Shown: positions 1 to 6,638 of the stretch, piece after piece
How positions within the stretch are numbered: the stretch's first letter is position 1
How the letters are laid out: the number at the start of each line of letters is the position of its first letter
Source: DASVEE01 sp036399695
Lineage (GTDB): Bacteria > Acidobacteriota > Thermoanaerobaculia > Gp7-AA8
NCBI GenBank assembly: GCA_036399695.1
Contig: DASWMP010000149.1
Coordinates: forward strand, 1-36,537
Length of the DNA stretch: 36,537 nucleotides
Direction: 5' to 3'
Made by a program: the position numbers and the translations under genes
The notes under the pieces: model-generated
The model's database searches: none
What the model was told of the DNA's origin: nothing
Seen by the model: only the letters and a program-made list of their open reading frames with translations

Positions 1-20
1 GCGGTGGCCTTCGCCACCGC
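1..20 (-). terminator. Hairpin after tyrS, cut by the window edge
   Basis: Arms GCGGTGGC and GCCACCGC pair perfectly around a CTTC loop, 17 bases past the tyrS stop codon, so this is a plausible end of the tyrS transcript. The flanking ACTCCGAGAT at 21-30 suggests the stem continues beyond position 1, so the T-tract, if any, cannot be seen. Bases 11-30 recur in opposite orientation at 8676-8695. Confidence 0.55.
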
Positions 21-36
21 ACTCCGAGATGCTGCT

Positions 37-1242
37 CTATTCGAACGCGATCTTCGCGAAGCGCCGTTTGCCCACCTTCAGCAGGTAGCTCTTGCCGGCC
101 GTCGCTTCGAGCGCGTGCTTCGTGCTCTCCACCTTCACGTCATTGACCAGCACGCCGCCTTGCGCGATCAGGCGTTGCGCATCCTTGTTCGACTCGGCCA
201 GTCCGGCCTGCGTGATGATGCGGCTGACGAGCTGCGGGTCCGGTGACGCGGGCAGCGTCTTCTCCTCGACGTCGGTCGGGGCCTGGCGGTCGCTGAAGAT
301 GCGGCGGAACTCGGCATCGGCCTGGTCGGCCGCTTCCTCGCTGTGGAAGTCGCGGATGATCGACCTGGCCAGCTCCTTCTTCGCCTCCATGGGATGCACT
401 TCACCTGCTTCGACGCGCGCGCGCCGCTCGTTGATCTCGTCGGGCGTGAGATCGGTCGACAGCAGATAGTACTTCCACATCAGGCCGTCGGAGATCGACA
501 TGACCTTGCCGTAGATCTGCGACGGCGCCTCGTCGATGCCGATGTAATTGCCGAGCGACTTCGACATCTTCTCGACGCCGTCGAGTCCTTCGAGCAGCGG
601 CATCGTCAGGACGACCTGCGGCTCGAGACCGTACTCGCGCATGAGATCGCGGCCGACCAGCAGGTTGAAGAGCTGGTCGGTGCCGCCCATCTCGACGTCG
701 GCTTTGAGAGCAACGGAGTCGTACCCCTGCGCGAGCGGGTAGAGCAGCTCGTGCATCGCGATCGGCTGGTGCGCTTCGAAGCGTTTGCGGAAGTCGTCGC
801 GCTCGAGGATGCGCGCCAGCGTGTACTTGGCGGCGAGCCGCACCATGCCTTCGGAACCGAGCTCGCCGAGCCATTCGCGATTGAAGCGGATCTCGGTCTT
901 CTCCGGGTCGAGGATCTTGAAGACCTGGCGCTTGTAGGTCTCGGCGTTCTGCTCGATCTCTTCGCGCGTCAGCGCGGGGCGCGTGGCCTTCTTACCGGTC
1001 GGATCGCCGATCATCCCGGTGAAATCGCCGATCAGAAAGATCACGCGATGGCCGAGCTGCTGGAAGTGCTTCATCTTGCGGATGACCACCGTGTGCCCGA
1101 GGTGAATGTCCGGCGCCGTGGGATCGAAACCGACTTTGACGGTGAGCGGCTTGCCGCGCTGCAGCTTCGCCTTGAGGTCGTTCTTCTCGATCAGATCGAC
1201 CGCGCCTTTGGCGAGGTAGGCGACTTGTTCGTCGAGGGTCAT
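37..1242 (-). CDS. tyrS: Tyrosyl-tRNA synthetase
   Basis: This cytoplasmic class I aminoacyl-tRNA synthetase charges tRNA-Tyr with tyrosine using ATP. The 401-residue product has the HIGH-type signature HLGH at residues 47-50 within an expanded Rossmann fold, and the KMSKS loop at 225-229. A C-terminal S4-type RNA-binding domain occupies about residues 335-401. Length and motif placement fit the shorter TyrZ-like branch of bacterial TyrRS. The ATG at 1242 is preceded by no Shine-Dalgarno sequence, but a TAGAAT hexamer ends only 8 bases upstream, suggesting a leaderless message. The gene diverges from the histidine operon, and no T-box leader fits in the intergenic space. The reading frame is intact and the identification is secure. 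Confidence 0.97.
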   Translation of the reverse strand: MTLDEQVAYLAKGAVDLIEKNDLKAKLQRGKPLTVKVGFDPTAPDIHLGHTVVIRKMKHFQQLGHRVIFLIGDFTGMIGDPTGKKATRPALTREEIEQNAETYKRQVFKILDPEKTEIRFNREWLGELGSEGMVRLAAKYTLARILERDDFRKRFEAHQPIAMHELLYPLAQGYDSVALKADVEMGGTDQLFNLLVGRDLMREYGLEPQVVLTMPLLEGLDGVEKMSKSLGNYIGIDEAPSQIYGKVMSISDGLMWKYYLLSTDLTPDEINERRARVEAGEVHPMEAKKELARSIIRDFHSEEAADQADAEFRRIFSDRQAPTDVEEKTLPASPDPQLVSRIITQAGLAESNKDAQRLIAQGGVLVNDVKVESTKHALEATAGKSYLLKVGKRRFAKIAFE

Positions 1243-1250
1243 GGTCGCGG

Positions 1251-1256
1251 ATTCTA
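1251..1256 (-). promoter_or_regulatory. Putative -10 element of tyrS
   Basis: TAGAAT on the minus strand (5 of 6 matches to TATAAT) lies 8 bases before the tyrS ATG. No convincing -35 is seen 16-18 bases further upstream. If it is used, the mRNA would start at or within 1-2 bases of the start codon. Confidence 0.45.
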
Positions 1257-1290
1257 AGCGTTGTCCGTTTCCGTTGTCTCTTTTCCTACC

Positions 1291-1319
1291 TTGCGGCGGC
1301 TCACGCTTGCGCTTAGACT
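1291..1319 (+). promoter_or_regulatory. Putative promoter of the histidine operon
   Basis: TTGCGG (1291-1296) and TAGACT (1314-1319) are separated by exactly 17 bases, which is a good sigma-70-type layout. Transcription would begin near 1326, about six bases before the leader peptide ATG at 1332. The rpmB promoter in this window has the same architecture (TTGCGC, 17 bases, TACAAT). Confidence 0.55.
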
Positions 1320-1331
1320 GTGCGCCACTTT

Positions 1332-1388
1332 ATGACGACTCGGAACCAGCAGCACGTGCACCACCTCCATCATCATCTGATGACATAG
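1332..1388 (+). CDS. hisL: Histidine operon leader peptide
   Basis: This 18-codon reading frame encodes MTTRNQQHVHHLHHHLMT and ends at TAG 1386-1388. Six of the ten codons between 1347 and 1376 are His (1353, 1359, 1362, 1368, 1371, 1374), which is very unlikely by chance directly upstream of a his operon. Known his leader peptides act as sensors: scarcity of charged tRNA-His stalls the ribosome on the His run and changes folding of the RNA behind it. No Shine-Dalgarno sequence is visible, and the predicted transcription start is only about six bases upstream, so the peptide is probably translated from a near-leaderless end. The call rests on codon content, position and the alternative hairpins that follow. 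Confidence 0.8.
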   Translation: MTTRNQQHVHHLHHHLMT

Positions 1389-1490
1389 GGGTGCGTTTCC
1401 GAGTGTGCCCCGCCGAAAGGAAGGGGCCGCGTCAAAACAACCGAGCCATCGAATATCGAGACCTCTTCCTCTCACGCGGGGGAAGGGGTC
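1357..1490 (+). promoter_or_regulatory. Transcription attenuator of the his operon
   Basis: Hand folding gives a chain of competing pairings. Segment 1357-1362, inside the His codons, can pair with 1390-1395. Segment 1388-1395, starting at the leader stop, can pair with 1404-1411. Segment 1407-1411 can pair with 1423-1427. Segment 1418-1426 can pair with 1462-1470 (antiterminator), and 1460-1472 with 1478-1490 (terminator). A ribosome stalled on the early His codons leaves 1388-1395 free to capture 1404-1411, which frees 1418-1426 to form the antiterminator. A ribosome reaching the stop codon covers 1388-1395, so GCCCC/GGGGC forms, blocks the antiterminator and permits the terminator. The logic matches classical his/trp attenuation, but energies were not computed. 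Confidence 0.65.
1460..1490 (+). terminator. Attenuator terminator hairpin before hisZ
   Basis: GACCTCTTCC (1460-1469) pairs with GGAAGGGGTC (1481-1490) with one G-U pair. Three inner pairs extend it to 13 bp around a five-base CACGC loop. The following TTCGGCTTTC is only moderately T-rich, so intrinsic termination may be weak. The 3' arm also contains the purine-rich GGGGAAGGGG, the only candidate Shine-Dalgarno for hisZ, so the hairpin may also block translation initiation. Confidence 0.6.
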
Positions 1491-1500
1491 TTCGGCTTTC

Positions 1501-2421
1501 ATGGCAACAGCAACTGAATTCAGATATCCAACCGGCGCACGGCCGCTGCTGATCGAAGAGACGGCGCGACGCCGCCGTATCGAGACGCGCATCGCCTCCC
1601 TCCTCGGCGAGCGCGGCTTCGACGAGATCGTCCTCCCGATCATCGACTTCGCCGAGCCCTACTCCGGCGTGGTCGACCGCGGCGCGGTGCGCCAGAGCTA
1701 TCGCTTCGTCGACCGTGACGGCGAGCTCGTGGCCATCCGCTCCGACTTCACGCCGATGGTGGCGCGCGCGCTCGCACCGGCGCTCACGGCCGCGCAGCTC
1801 CCGTTGCGCGTCTGGTATCGCGGTGATGTCATCCGCTGCGAAGCGACGCGGCTCGGCGCCAACCGCGAGCTGTTCCAGATCGGCGCTGAGCTCGTCGGCG
1901 ACGCCTCCGTGGAGGCGGACATCGAAGCGATGCAGCTCGCCGCGCAGATCGTCACCTCGTTCGGCATCGAGCCGCTCGTCGTCTACAACGATGTCTCACT
2001 CGTCGAGCAGTTCGCCCCCGATGTCCGCGAGGCGCTGGTCACGAAGCGCATGCGCGACGGGCTGCCGCCACTCGCCGCGAAGATGATCGCCGGGACCGTC
2101 ACGCTCGACGATCTGCCGCGCGCGATCGCCGAGCGGCTGCGCCGCATCGCCGGAGTGCTCGATCCCGAGCGGTTCGTCCTTCACCTCGACGACGTCGACA
2201 CGGGGAGCGGCTACTACACGGGCCTGCGGTTCCGCGTGTACGGAACCAGCGCCTCTCTGTGGGACTCCGGCGCACCAGAAGGCGGACAGACAAGAGTGTC
2301 TGTCCCACGTAAAGGCAGCCTCGCCGAGGGTGGACGCTACGACAACCTGTACGAACGCTTCGGCGCGCGCGCCGCGGCGGTCGGCTTCACTTTCACCATC
2401 GACGACCTGGAGCGTGACTGA
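1501..2421 (+). CDS. hisZ: ATP phosphoribosyltransferase regulatory subunit
   Basis: HisZ is a catalytically inactive histidyl-tRNA synthetase paralogue that assembles with short-form HisG into the active, histidine-sensitive enzyme for step one of histidine synthesis. The 306-residue product shows the class II synthetase-like core: RSDFTPMVAR around residues 80-89, GANRELFQIGAE around 119-130, and GSGYYTG before the final strands. The GTG at 1405 would lengthen the protein, but that extension runs through the attenuator hairpins, so ATG 1501 is preferred. Residues about 249-276, just before AEGGRYDN, form an extra loop not expected in the family. It includes a palindromic insertion at codons 262-269. 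The stop overlaps the hisG start by one base (TGATG). A separate HisZ explains the short HisG next door. Confidence 0.93.
   Translation: MATATEFRYPTGARPLLIEETARRRRIETRIASLLGERGFDEIVLPIIDFAEPYSGVVDRGAVRQSYRFVDRDGELVAIRSDFTPMVARALAPALTAAQLPLRVWYRGDVIRCEATRLGANRELFQIGAELVGDASVEADIEAMQLAAQIVTSFGIEPLVVYNDVSLVEQFAPDVREALVTKRMRDGLPPLAAKMIAGTVTLDDLPRAIAERLRRIAGVLDPERFVLHLDDVDTGSGYYTGLRFRVYGTSASLWDSGAPEGGQTRVSVPRKGSLAEGGRYDNLYERFGARAAAVGFTFTIDDLERD
2284..2305. repeat. REP-like palindrome inside hisZ
   Basis: Arms GGACAGACA and TGTCTGTCC pair perfectly around an AGAG tetraloop. The element is translated in frame as part of the extra loop of HisZ. The same architecture (9-bp arms, four-base loop, GGACAG...CTGTCC) appears twice in hisD at 3225-3285, and in shorter form at 34162-34181. 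Confidence 0.75.
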
Positions 2422-3047
2422 TGCGCATCGCCATCCCCAAAGGACGTCTGCAGGATGAAGTCCTCACCGTCTTCACCGCTGCCGGCTACGACACACCGAC
2501 CGCCGCCGACCTGCGCACGCGCCGGCTCGTCTTCACGCGCGGCGGCATCGAATGGATTCTTGTCAAAGACTGCGACGTGCCGGTGTACGTCGAGCATGGC
2601 GCCGCCGACGCCGGCATCGCCGGACTCGATCAGATTCTCGAGCACGAATACAGCGCGTACCAGCCGGTCGAGCTGCCGTTCGGCCGCTGCAGGATGATGC
2701 TCATCGCCGCGCCGGACGCGCCGCCGCTCACGAAGGTGGCGACGAAGTATCCGCGCACCGCACGGCAGTGGCTCGACTCCCGCGGCATCCGCGCGGACGT
2801 CGTGCCGCTCGGCGGCTCGGTGGAGCTCGCGGCGGTCCTCAACCTCACGTCGCATGTGATCGACCTGGTGGAGACCGGCGAGACCGTGCGCGTTCACAAG
2901 CTCGTCCTGCAGGACGTCGTCACCGAAATCTCGCCGCGGCTCATCGTCGGCAAGAACGTCTATCGCACCGAACCCAAACGGATCCGCGACCTGATCGCGC
3001 GAATCGAGGAAGCCAAAAATGCAACCGTTCAGAACGAAGTCGCCTGA
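2421..3047 (+). CDS. hisG: ATP phosphoribosyltransferase catalytic subunit, short form
   Basis: HisG condenses ATP with PRPP to give phosphoribosyl-ATP, the first and committed step of histidine synthesis. The 208-residue product starts with the typical MRIAIPKGRLQDE, has the periplasmic-binding-protein-like fold with DAGIAGLDQILE near residues 63-74, and the PRPP-binding stretch with LGGSVELA around 130-137. It lacks the C-terminal ACT-like regulatory domain of long HisG enzymes, so it should depend on HisZ, which is encoded immediately upstream. The start codon overlaps the hisZ stop by one base, and the 3' end overlaps hisD by 29 bases, indicating tight translational coupling. The frame is intact. 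Confidence 0.96.
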   Translation: MRIAIPKGRLQDEVLTVFTAAGYDTPTAADLRTRRLVFTRGGIEWILVKDCDVPVYVEHGAADAGIAGLDQILEHEYSAYQPVELPFGRCRMMLIAAPDAPPLTKVATKYPRTARQWLDSRGIRADVVPLGGSVELAAVLNLTSHVIDLVETGETVRVHKLVLQDVVTEISPRLIVGKNVYRTEPKRIRDLIARIEEAKNATVQNEVA

Positions 3048-4266
3048 AGCCGAAGCCGCGCTCCGCGAGCTGGAAGAGCGCCGCAACGCCGCGAACGAGA
3101 ATGCCTGGCGCGTCGCCGGGGAGATGATCGAAGGGGTACGCGCGCGCGGCGATGCATTCGTTGCAGAGCAGGTGCTCCGCTTCAATGGAGTGGAGCAGCC
3201 GCTGCTCGTGGCCGTGCCGGGGGCGGACAGGCAGGAGTGCCTGTCCTACATGGGGCCGGGGGGGGACAGGCAGGAGTGCCTGTCCTACAACACCTTCCAG
3301 GCCATCGACGCCGCCATCGCGCGCGTCGAATCGTTTCACCTCCAGCAGGCGCCGCTCCCCTACCGCTGGACCTCCGGCGGCACCGAGGTGCTGCACCGGG
3401 TGAAGCCGCTGGCGCGGGCCGGGATCTACGTGCCGGGCGGACGTGCGGTGTACGTCTCGACGCTCATCATGTGCGCGGTGCCGGCGCGCATCGCCGGTGT
3501 GCGTGAGCTCGTCGTCGCCACCACCCCCGCGGCGGCGGCGACGCCGGAACTGCAGTACGCCTGCGCGAGACTCGGCGTGCGCGAGCTGTACCGCGCCGGC
3601 GGCGCCGCCGCAATCGCGGCGATGGCCCTCGGTACCGAGTCGCTGCGCCGCGTCGACAAGATCGCCGGGCCGGGCAACGCGTACGTCACGGCGGCGAAGG
3701 CCCGTCTCGTCGGCGAAGTCGGCATCGACATGACCGCCGGACCGACGGAGCTCGTCGTCATCGCCGACGAAACGGCCGACGCCACGCTCGTGCAGGCGGA
3801 TCTCGACGCGCAGCAGGAGCATGGCGACGACTCGGCCGTGATCCTGATCTGCATCGGCAAGCCACTGGCCGGCATCCGCGCGACGCTGACGCTGCTCGCG
3901 GACGACGTCACGGATGCAATCGCCATCGCCGACCGCATCGCACCGGAGCACCTGTCGATTCACGCACGTGACGCGGCCTCGATCGCCGCACGCGCCGAGA
4001 ACTGCGCCGCGATCTACTGCGGTCCGTACTCGCCGCCGGCCGCGGGCGACTACGCCGTCGGCTCGAACCACGTCCTGCCGACGTCGGGCAGCGCGCGCTT
4101 CTTCTCGCCGCTCGGGGTCTACGACTTCGTGAAGCGCTCGAACGTCATCACGCTGACGAAGGAGGCGCTGGAGGAGATCGCCCCGACGGCCACGGCACTC
4201 GCCTATTTCGAGGGCCTGCCGCTACACGCGAAGTCGATCGAAGCACGCACGGGGGTGCCGGCATGA
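3019..4266 (+). CDS. hisD: Histidinol dehydrogenase
   Basis: HisD is the zinc enzyme that oxidises histidinol to histidine in two NAD-dependent steps, the last of the pathway. In the 415-residue product the expected zinc ligands are visible as Gln265, His268, Asp344 and His403. The catalytic pair Glu310-His311 lies in APEHLSIH, and IAGPGNAYV is at 215-223. GAGGAA before ATG 3019 is a good Shine-Dalgarno. The gene overlaps hisG by 29 bases and hisC by four (ATGA). Residues about 66-90 are unusual: DRQECLSY occurs twice, 13 codons apart, encoded by two copies of a 22-base palindrome in a region where homologues have an ordinary helix-loop segment. All catalytic residues are present, so the enzyme is probably active despite the insertion. 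Confidence 0.95.
   Translation: MQPFRTKSPEAEAALRELEERRNAANENAWRVAGEMIEGVRARGDAFVAEQVLRFNGVEQPLLVAVPGADRQECLSYMGPGGDRQECLSYNTFQAIDAAIARVESFHLQQAPLPYRWTSGGTEVLHRVKPLARAGIYVPGGRAVYVSTLIMCAVPARIAGVRELVVATTPAAAATPELQYACARLGVRELYRAGGAAAIAAMALGTESLRRVDKIAGPGNAYVTAAKARLVGEVGIDMTAGPTELVVIADETADATLVQADLDAQQEHGDDSAVILICIGKPLAGIRATLTLLADDVTDAIAIADRIAPEHLSIHARDAASIAARAENCAAIYCGPYSPPAAGDYAVGSNHVLPTSGSARFFSPLGVYDFVKRSNVITLTKEALEEIAPTATALAYFEGLPLHAKSIEARTGVPA
3225..3285. repeat. Two in-frame REP-like palindromes inside hisD
   Basis: Copies at 3225-3246 and 3264-3285 are identical: arms GGACAGGCA and TGCCTGTCC around GGAG, each followed by TAC. Their spacing is 39 bases, a multiple of three, so both are read in the same frame as DRQECLSY. 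The G-rich spacer between them suggests a tandem duplication. The hisZ copy is read in a different frame (GQTRVSVP). Confidence 0.8.
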
Positions 4267-5294
4267 CGCGCTCGACGATCGCCGCGATGGCCGCCTACAC
4301 GCTCGAGCTGCGCGAAGCCGAGGTGAAGCTGAATCAGAATGAGAGCCCGTTCGACTTTCCGGAGGAGTTGAAGCGGGCAGTCTTCGCGCGGATCGAAGAG
4401 CGCGGCTGGAACCTCTATCCCGATTTCGAGACGCAGGCGCTGCGCGACGCCCTGGCCCGTGCGTACGGCCTCACGTCCGACAACATCCTCACGGGCAACG
4501 GCTCGAACGAGCTGCTCGCCGCGACGATCGGCGCGGTCGTCGCCCCCGGCACGCCGGTGATCTTTCCGCGGCCGGCGTTCACGCTCTACGAGAAGCTCGT
4601 CACGGTCGCGAACGGCCTGCCGATTCCAATCGACTTCGAGCCCGATTCCGGCCTCCTGCCGCTGGAGCGGATGCTCGCCGCCGCGACGCGGGGCTCCGTT
4701 GTCATCGTCTGCTCGCCGAACAATCCGACCGGCGGCGTGCTCGAAGAAGGCGGCCTGGAGGCACTCCTCGCCACCGGCGCCACGATCCTCTTCGACCGCG
4801 CCTACGGCGACTTTGCCGGCGACACGCTGCCGCCGCTCGATGACCGCCTCATCACCTTCTCGACGTTCTCGAAGTCGTACAGCCTGGCCGGTCTCCGTCT
4901 CGGGTGGCTGGCCTCGACAGCGCGTACGTGCACGGAGATCCGCAAGGTGAAGCTGCCGTACAGCCTGAACGTCTTCAGCGAAGCCGCGGCACTCGTGGCG
5001 CTGGAGAATCCATGGGTCCGCGAGCGCAACGTGGCGCAGCTCGTCACCGAGCGCGATCGCGTCGTCCGGGCCATGCGCGACCTCGGCCGCCTCACGGTGT
5101 TCCCCACGCGCGCGAATTTCATCGCCTTCCGCCCGCAACGCAAAGCGCTGGAGCTGTTCGAGGAGCTGATCGCACGCGGCATCCTGATCCGCAACGTCTC
5201 GGCTTATCCGCAAATGCAGAACTGCCTGCGCGTCTCCATCGGCACGCCGGAGCAGAACGACCGCTTTCTCGCCGCACTGCAGGAGCTCGGATGA
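4263..5294 (+). CDS. hisC: Histidinol-phosphate aminotransferase
   Basis: HisC is a PLP-dependent fold-type I aminotransferase that converts imidazole acetol-phosphate and glutamate to histidinol-phosphate and 2-oxoglutarate. In the 343-residue product the PLP-binding lysine is Lys204 in TFSKSYSLAGLRLGW. SPNNPTGG at 151-158 and the LFDRAYGDF segment (Asp178, Tyr181) supply the other cofactor contacts, and NQNESP near 25-30 is typical of the HisC N-terminus. The start overlaps hisD by ATGA and the stop overlaps hisB the same way. Similar enzymes can act on aromatic amino acids, but the operon position makes histidine synthesis the clear role. Confidence 0.95.
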   Translation: MTRSTIAAMAAYTLELREAEVKLNQNESPFDFPEELKRAVFARIEERGWNLYPDFETQALRDALARAYGLTSDNILTGNGSNELLAATIGAVVAPGTPVIFPRPAFTLYEKLVTVANGLPIPIDFEPDSGLLPLERMLAAATRGSVVIVCSPNNPTGGVLEEGGLEALLATGATILFDRAYGDFAGDTLPPLDDRLITFSTFSKSYSLAGLRLGWLASTARTCTEIRKVKLPYSLNVFSEAAALVALENPWVRERNVAQLVTERDRVVRAMRDLGRLTVFPTRANFIAFRPQRKALELFEELIARGILIRNVSAYPQMQNCLRVSIGTPEQNDRFLAALQELG

Positions 5295-5881
5295 CCCGCA
5301 CCGCCACCGTCACCCGCTCCACGAAAGAAACGTCCGTCGCCGTGACACTCGACCTCGACGGCACCGGCCGCTCGCGCATCGAAACGCCGGTCGGCTTCCT
5401 CTCCCATATGCTGGAGGTGATCGCCCGCCACGGCCAGATCGACCTCGACCTCGTCGCTACCGGCGATACGTTCATCGACTATCACCACACGGTCGAAGAC
5501 ACGGGCCTGGTCCTCGGCGAAGCGTTCGCCCAGGCGCTCGGCGACAAGCGCGGCATCCGCCGCTTCGGCCACGCGTACGTCCCGCTGGACGAAGCACTCG
5601 CGCGTGTGGTCGTCGATTTCGCCGGACGGCCGTACCTCGTCTTCGAGGTCCCGCTCGACCGCGAAATGCTGCTCATCCACAAGGATTTTCCCTTCGCTCT
5701 GGTGGAGGAGTTCTTCAAGTCCTTCGCGAACAAATGCAACGCCACGGTGCACGTGGACCTCATCCGCGGCCGCAACGGCCACCACGCCGCGGAAGCAATC
5801 TTCAAGGCGCTCGCCGTGGCGCTGCGCGAGGCGAAGGCGGTGATCCGCGCGGACGTGCCGAGCACGAAGGGGGTGATTTGA
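5291..5881 (+). CDS. hisB: Imidazoleglycerol-phosphate dehydratase
   Basis: This enzyme dehydrates imidazole glycerol-phosphate to imidazole acetol-phosphate at a di-manganese site. The 196-residue product has the diagnostic metal-binding motifs GFLSHMLEVIARHG, DYHHTVEDTG, and RGRNGHHAAEAIFKA near the C-terminus. It is the monofunctional form with no N-terminal HAD phosphatase domain, so it cannot supply histidinol-phosphate phosphatase activity. The start was set at ATG 5291, which overlaps the hisC stop by four bases. The open frame extends upstream only as a shadow of hisC. The gene is separated from hisH by 160 bases holding a long inverted repeat. Confidence 0.95.
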   Translation: MTRTATVTRSTKETSVAVTLDLDGTGRSRIETPVGFLSHMLEVIARHGQIDLDLVATGDTFIDYHHTVEDTGLVLGEAFAQALGDKRGIRRFGHAYVPLDEALARVVVDFAGRPYLVFEVPLDREMLLIHKDFPFALVEEFFKSFANKCNATVHVDLIRGRNGHHAAEAIFKALAVALREAKAVIRADVPSTKGVI

Positions 5882-5903
5882 TGGGTGGGATCCAGAGCAA
5901 CGA

Positions 5904-6010
5904 TGGGACCTATGGGACCTATGGGACCGATGGGACTTATGTAGACCCAGGTCTTGTGAGTCCAGTTGGTTTCACAGGCTGCAGTATTTCCATAGGTCCC
6001 ATTGGTCCCA
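5904..6010. repeat. Inverted repeat of GGGACC words between hisB and hisH
   Basis: The left arm 5904-5924 and right arm 5990-6010 are 21 bases each and complementary at all but one position. Both are built from the iterated word TGGGACC(T/A)A. Further degenerate words extend both arms (to 5941 and 6020). The loop of about 65 bases has no obvious gene. A related single arm lies at 20981-21009 upstream of aroK. The dyad sits inside the his operon and could act as a processing or partial termination site. Confidence 0.75.
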
Positions 6011-6041
6011 TTCGTCCCAGCGTCTCCCCGGCGGAGCTCCC

Positions 6042-6638
6042 ATGCGCGTAACGCTCATCGACTCCCCCGTGGCCAACGTGGGCAGCATCGCGCGCGCCTT
6101 GCGCGCCGCGGGCGCTGCGCTCGCCGTCACCGCCGACCCTGCAGCGATCGCCACGGCGAACAAGCTCGTGCTCCCCGGTGTCGGCACCTTCCCGGCGGCC
6201 ATGCGCTGGCTCGAGCAGACCACCATCGCCACCGCTCTCCGCACCGCCGTCGCCAGCGGTGCGACGCTCCTCGGCATCTGCGTCGGGCATCAGCTCCTCT
6301 TCGACGCCTCGAACGAGCTCGCCCCCACCCGCGGCCTCGGTTTTCTCCCCGGCACGATCGAGAAGTTCGACGGCACGCTCCCCATCCCCCAGATCGGCTG
6401 GAACAGGCTCACGACGAGCGCCTCGCCGCTGTTCGACGGCGTCGAGAGCGGTACCTCGTTCTACTTCGTCAACTCCTACGCCGCGCGCAACGCGCAGGGC
6501 GAGATCGCCACCGCGGACTACGACGGTCCGTTCACCGCCGCCGTGCAGCGTGGCCGCGTCTTCGGCGTGCAGTTCCACCCTGAAAAGTCGTCGCAGGCCG
6601 GACTGGCCGTCCTGAGGAACTACCTCGCATGCAACTGA
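6042..6638 (+). CDS. hisH: Imidazole glycerol phosphate synthase, glutaminase subunit
   Basis: HisH hydrolyses glutamine and passes ammonia to HisF, which makes imidazole glycerol-phosphate and AICAR from PRFAR. The 198-residue class I glutamine amidotransferase has nucleophile Cys80 in LGICVGHQLLF, and the remaining triad members His179 and Glu181 in QFHPEKS. PGVGTF at 45-50 matches the N-terminal signature. The family usually has GICLGMQ, so the His in GICVGHQ is a mild variant. GGAG six bases before ATG is a good Shine-Dalgarno, consistent with re-initiation after the 160-base gap. The 3' end overlaps the hisA-hisF fusion by ten bases. Its partner HisF is here the C-terminal half of a larger protein. 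Confidence 0.94.
   Translation: MRVTLIDSPVANVGSIARALRAAGAALAVTADPAAIATANKLVLPGVGTFPAAMRWLEQTTIATALRTAVASGATLLGICVGHQLLFDASNELAPTRGLGFLPGTIEKFDGTLPIPQIGWNRLTTSASPLFDGVESGTSFYFVNSYAARNAQGEIATADYDGPFTAAVQRGRVFGVQFHPEKSSQAGLAVLRNYLACN

Noticed and set aside
343..1257. Plus-strand open frame of about 304 codons antisense to tyrS
   Set aside because: Shadow translation; tyrS on the other strand has all family motifs.
1243..1500. T-box riboswitch in front of tyrS
   Set aside because: A -10-like hexamer is 8 bases from the start codon, and no specifier loop or T-box sequence is seen on the minus strand.
1405..1500. GTG start for a longer HisZ
   Set aside because: The extension would translate through the attenuator hairpins and has no family similarity; ATG 1501 fits HisZ.
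3019..4266. hisD as a pseudogene because of the repeat insertion
   Set aside because: The frame is intact, the insertion is a multiple of three, and zinc and catalytic residues are all present.
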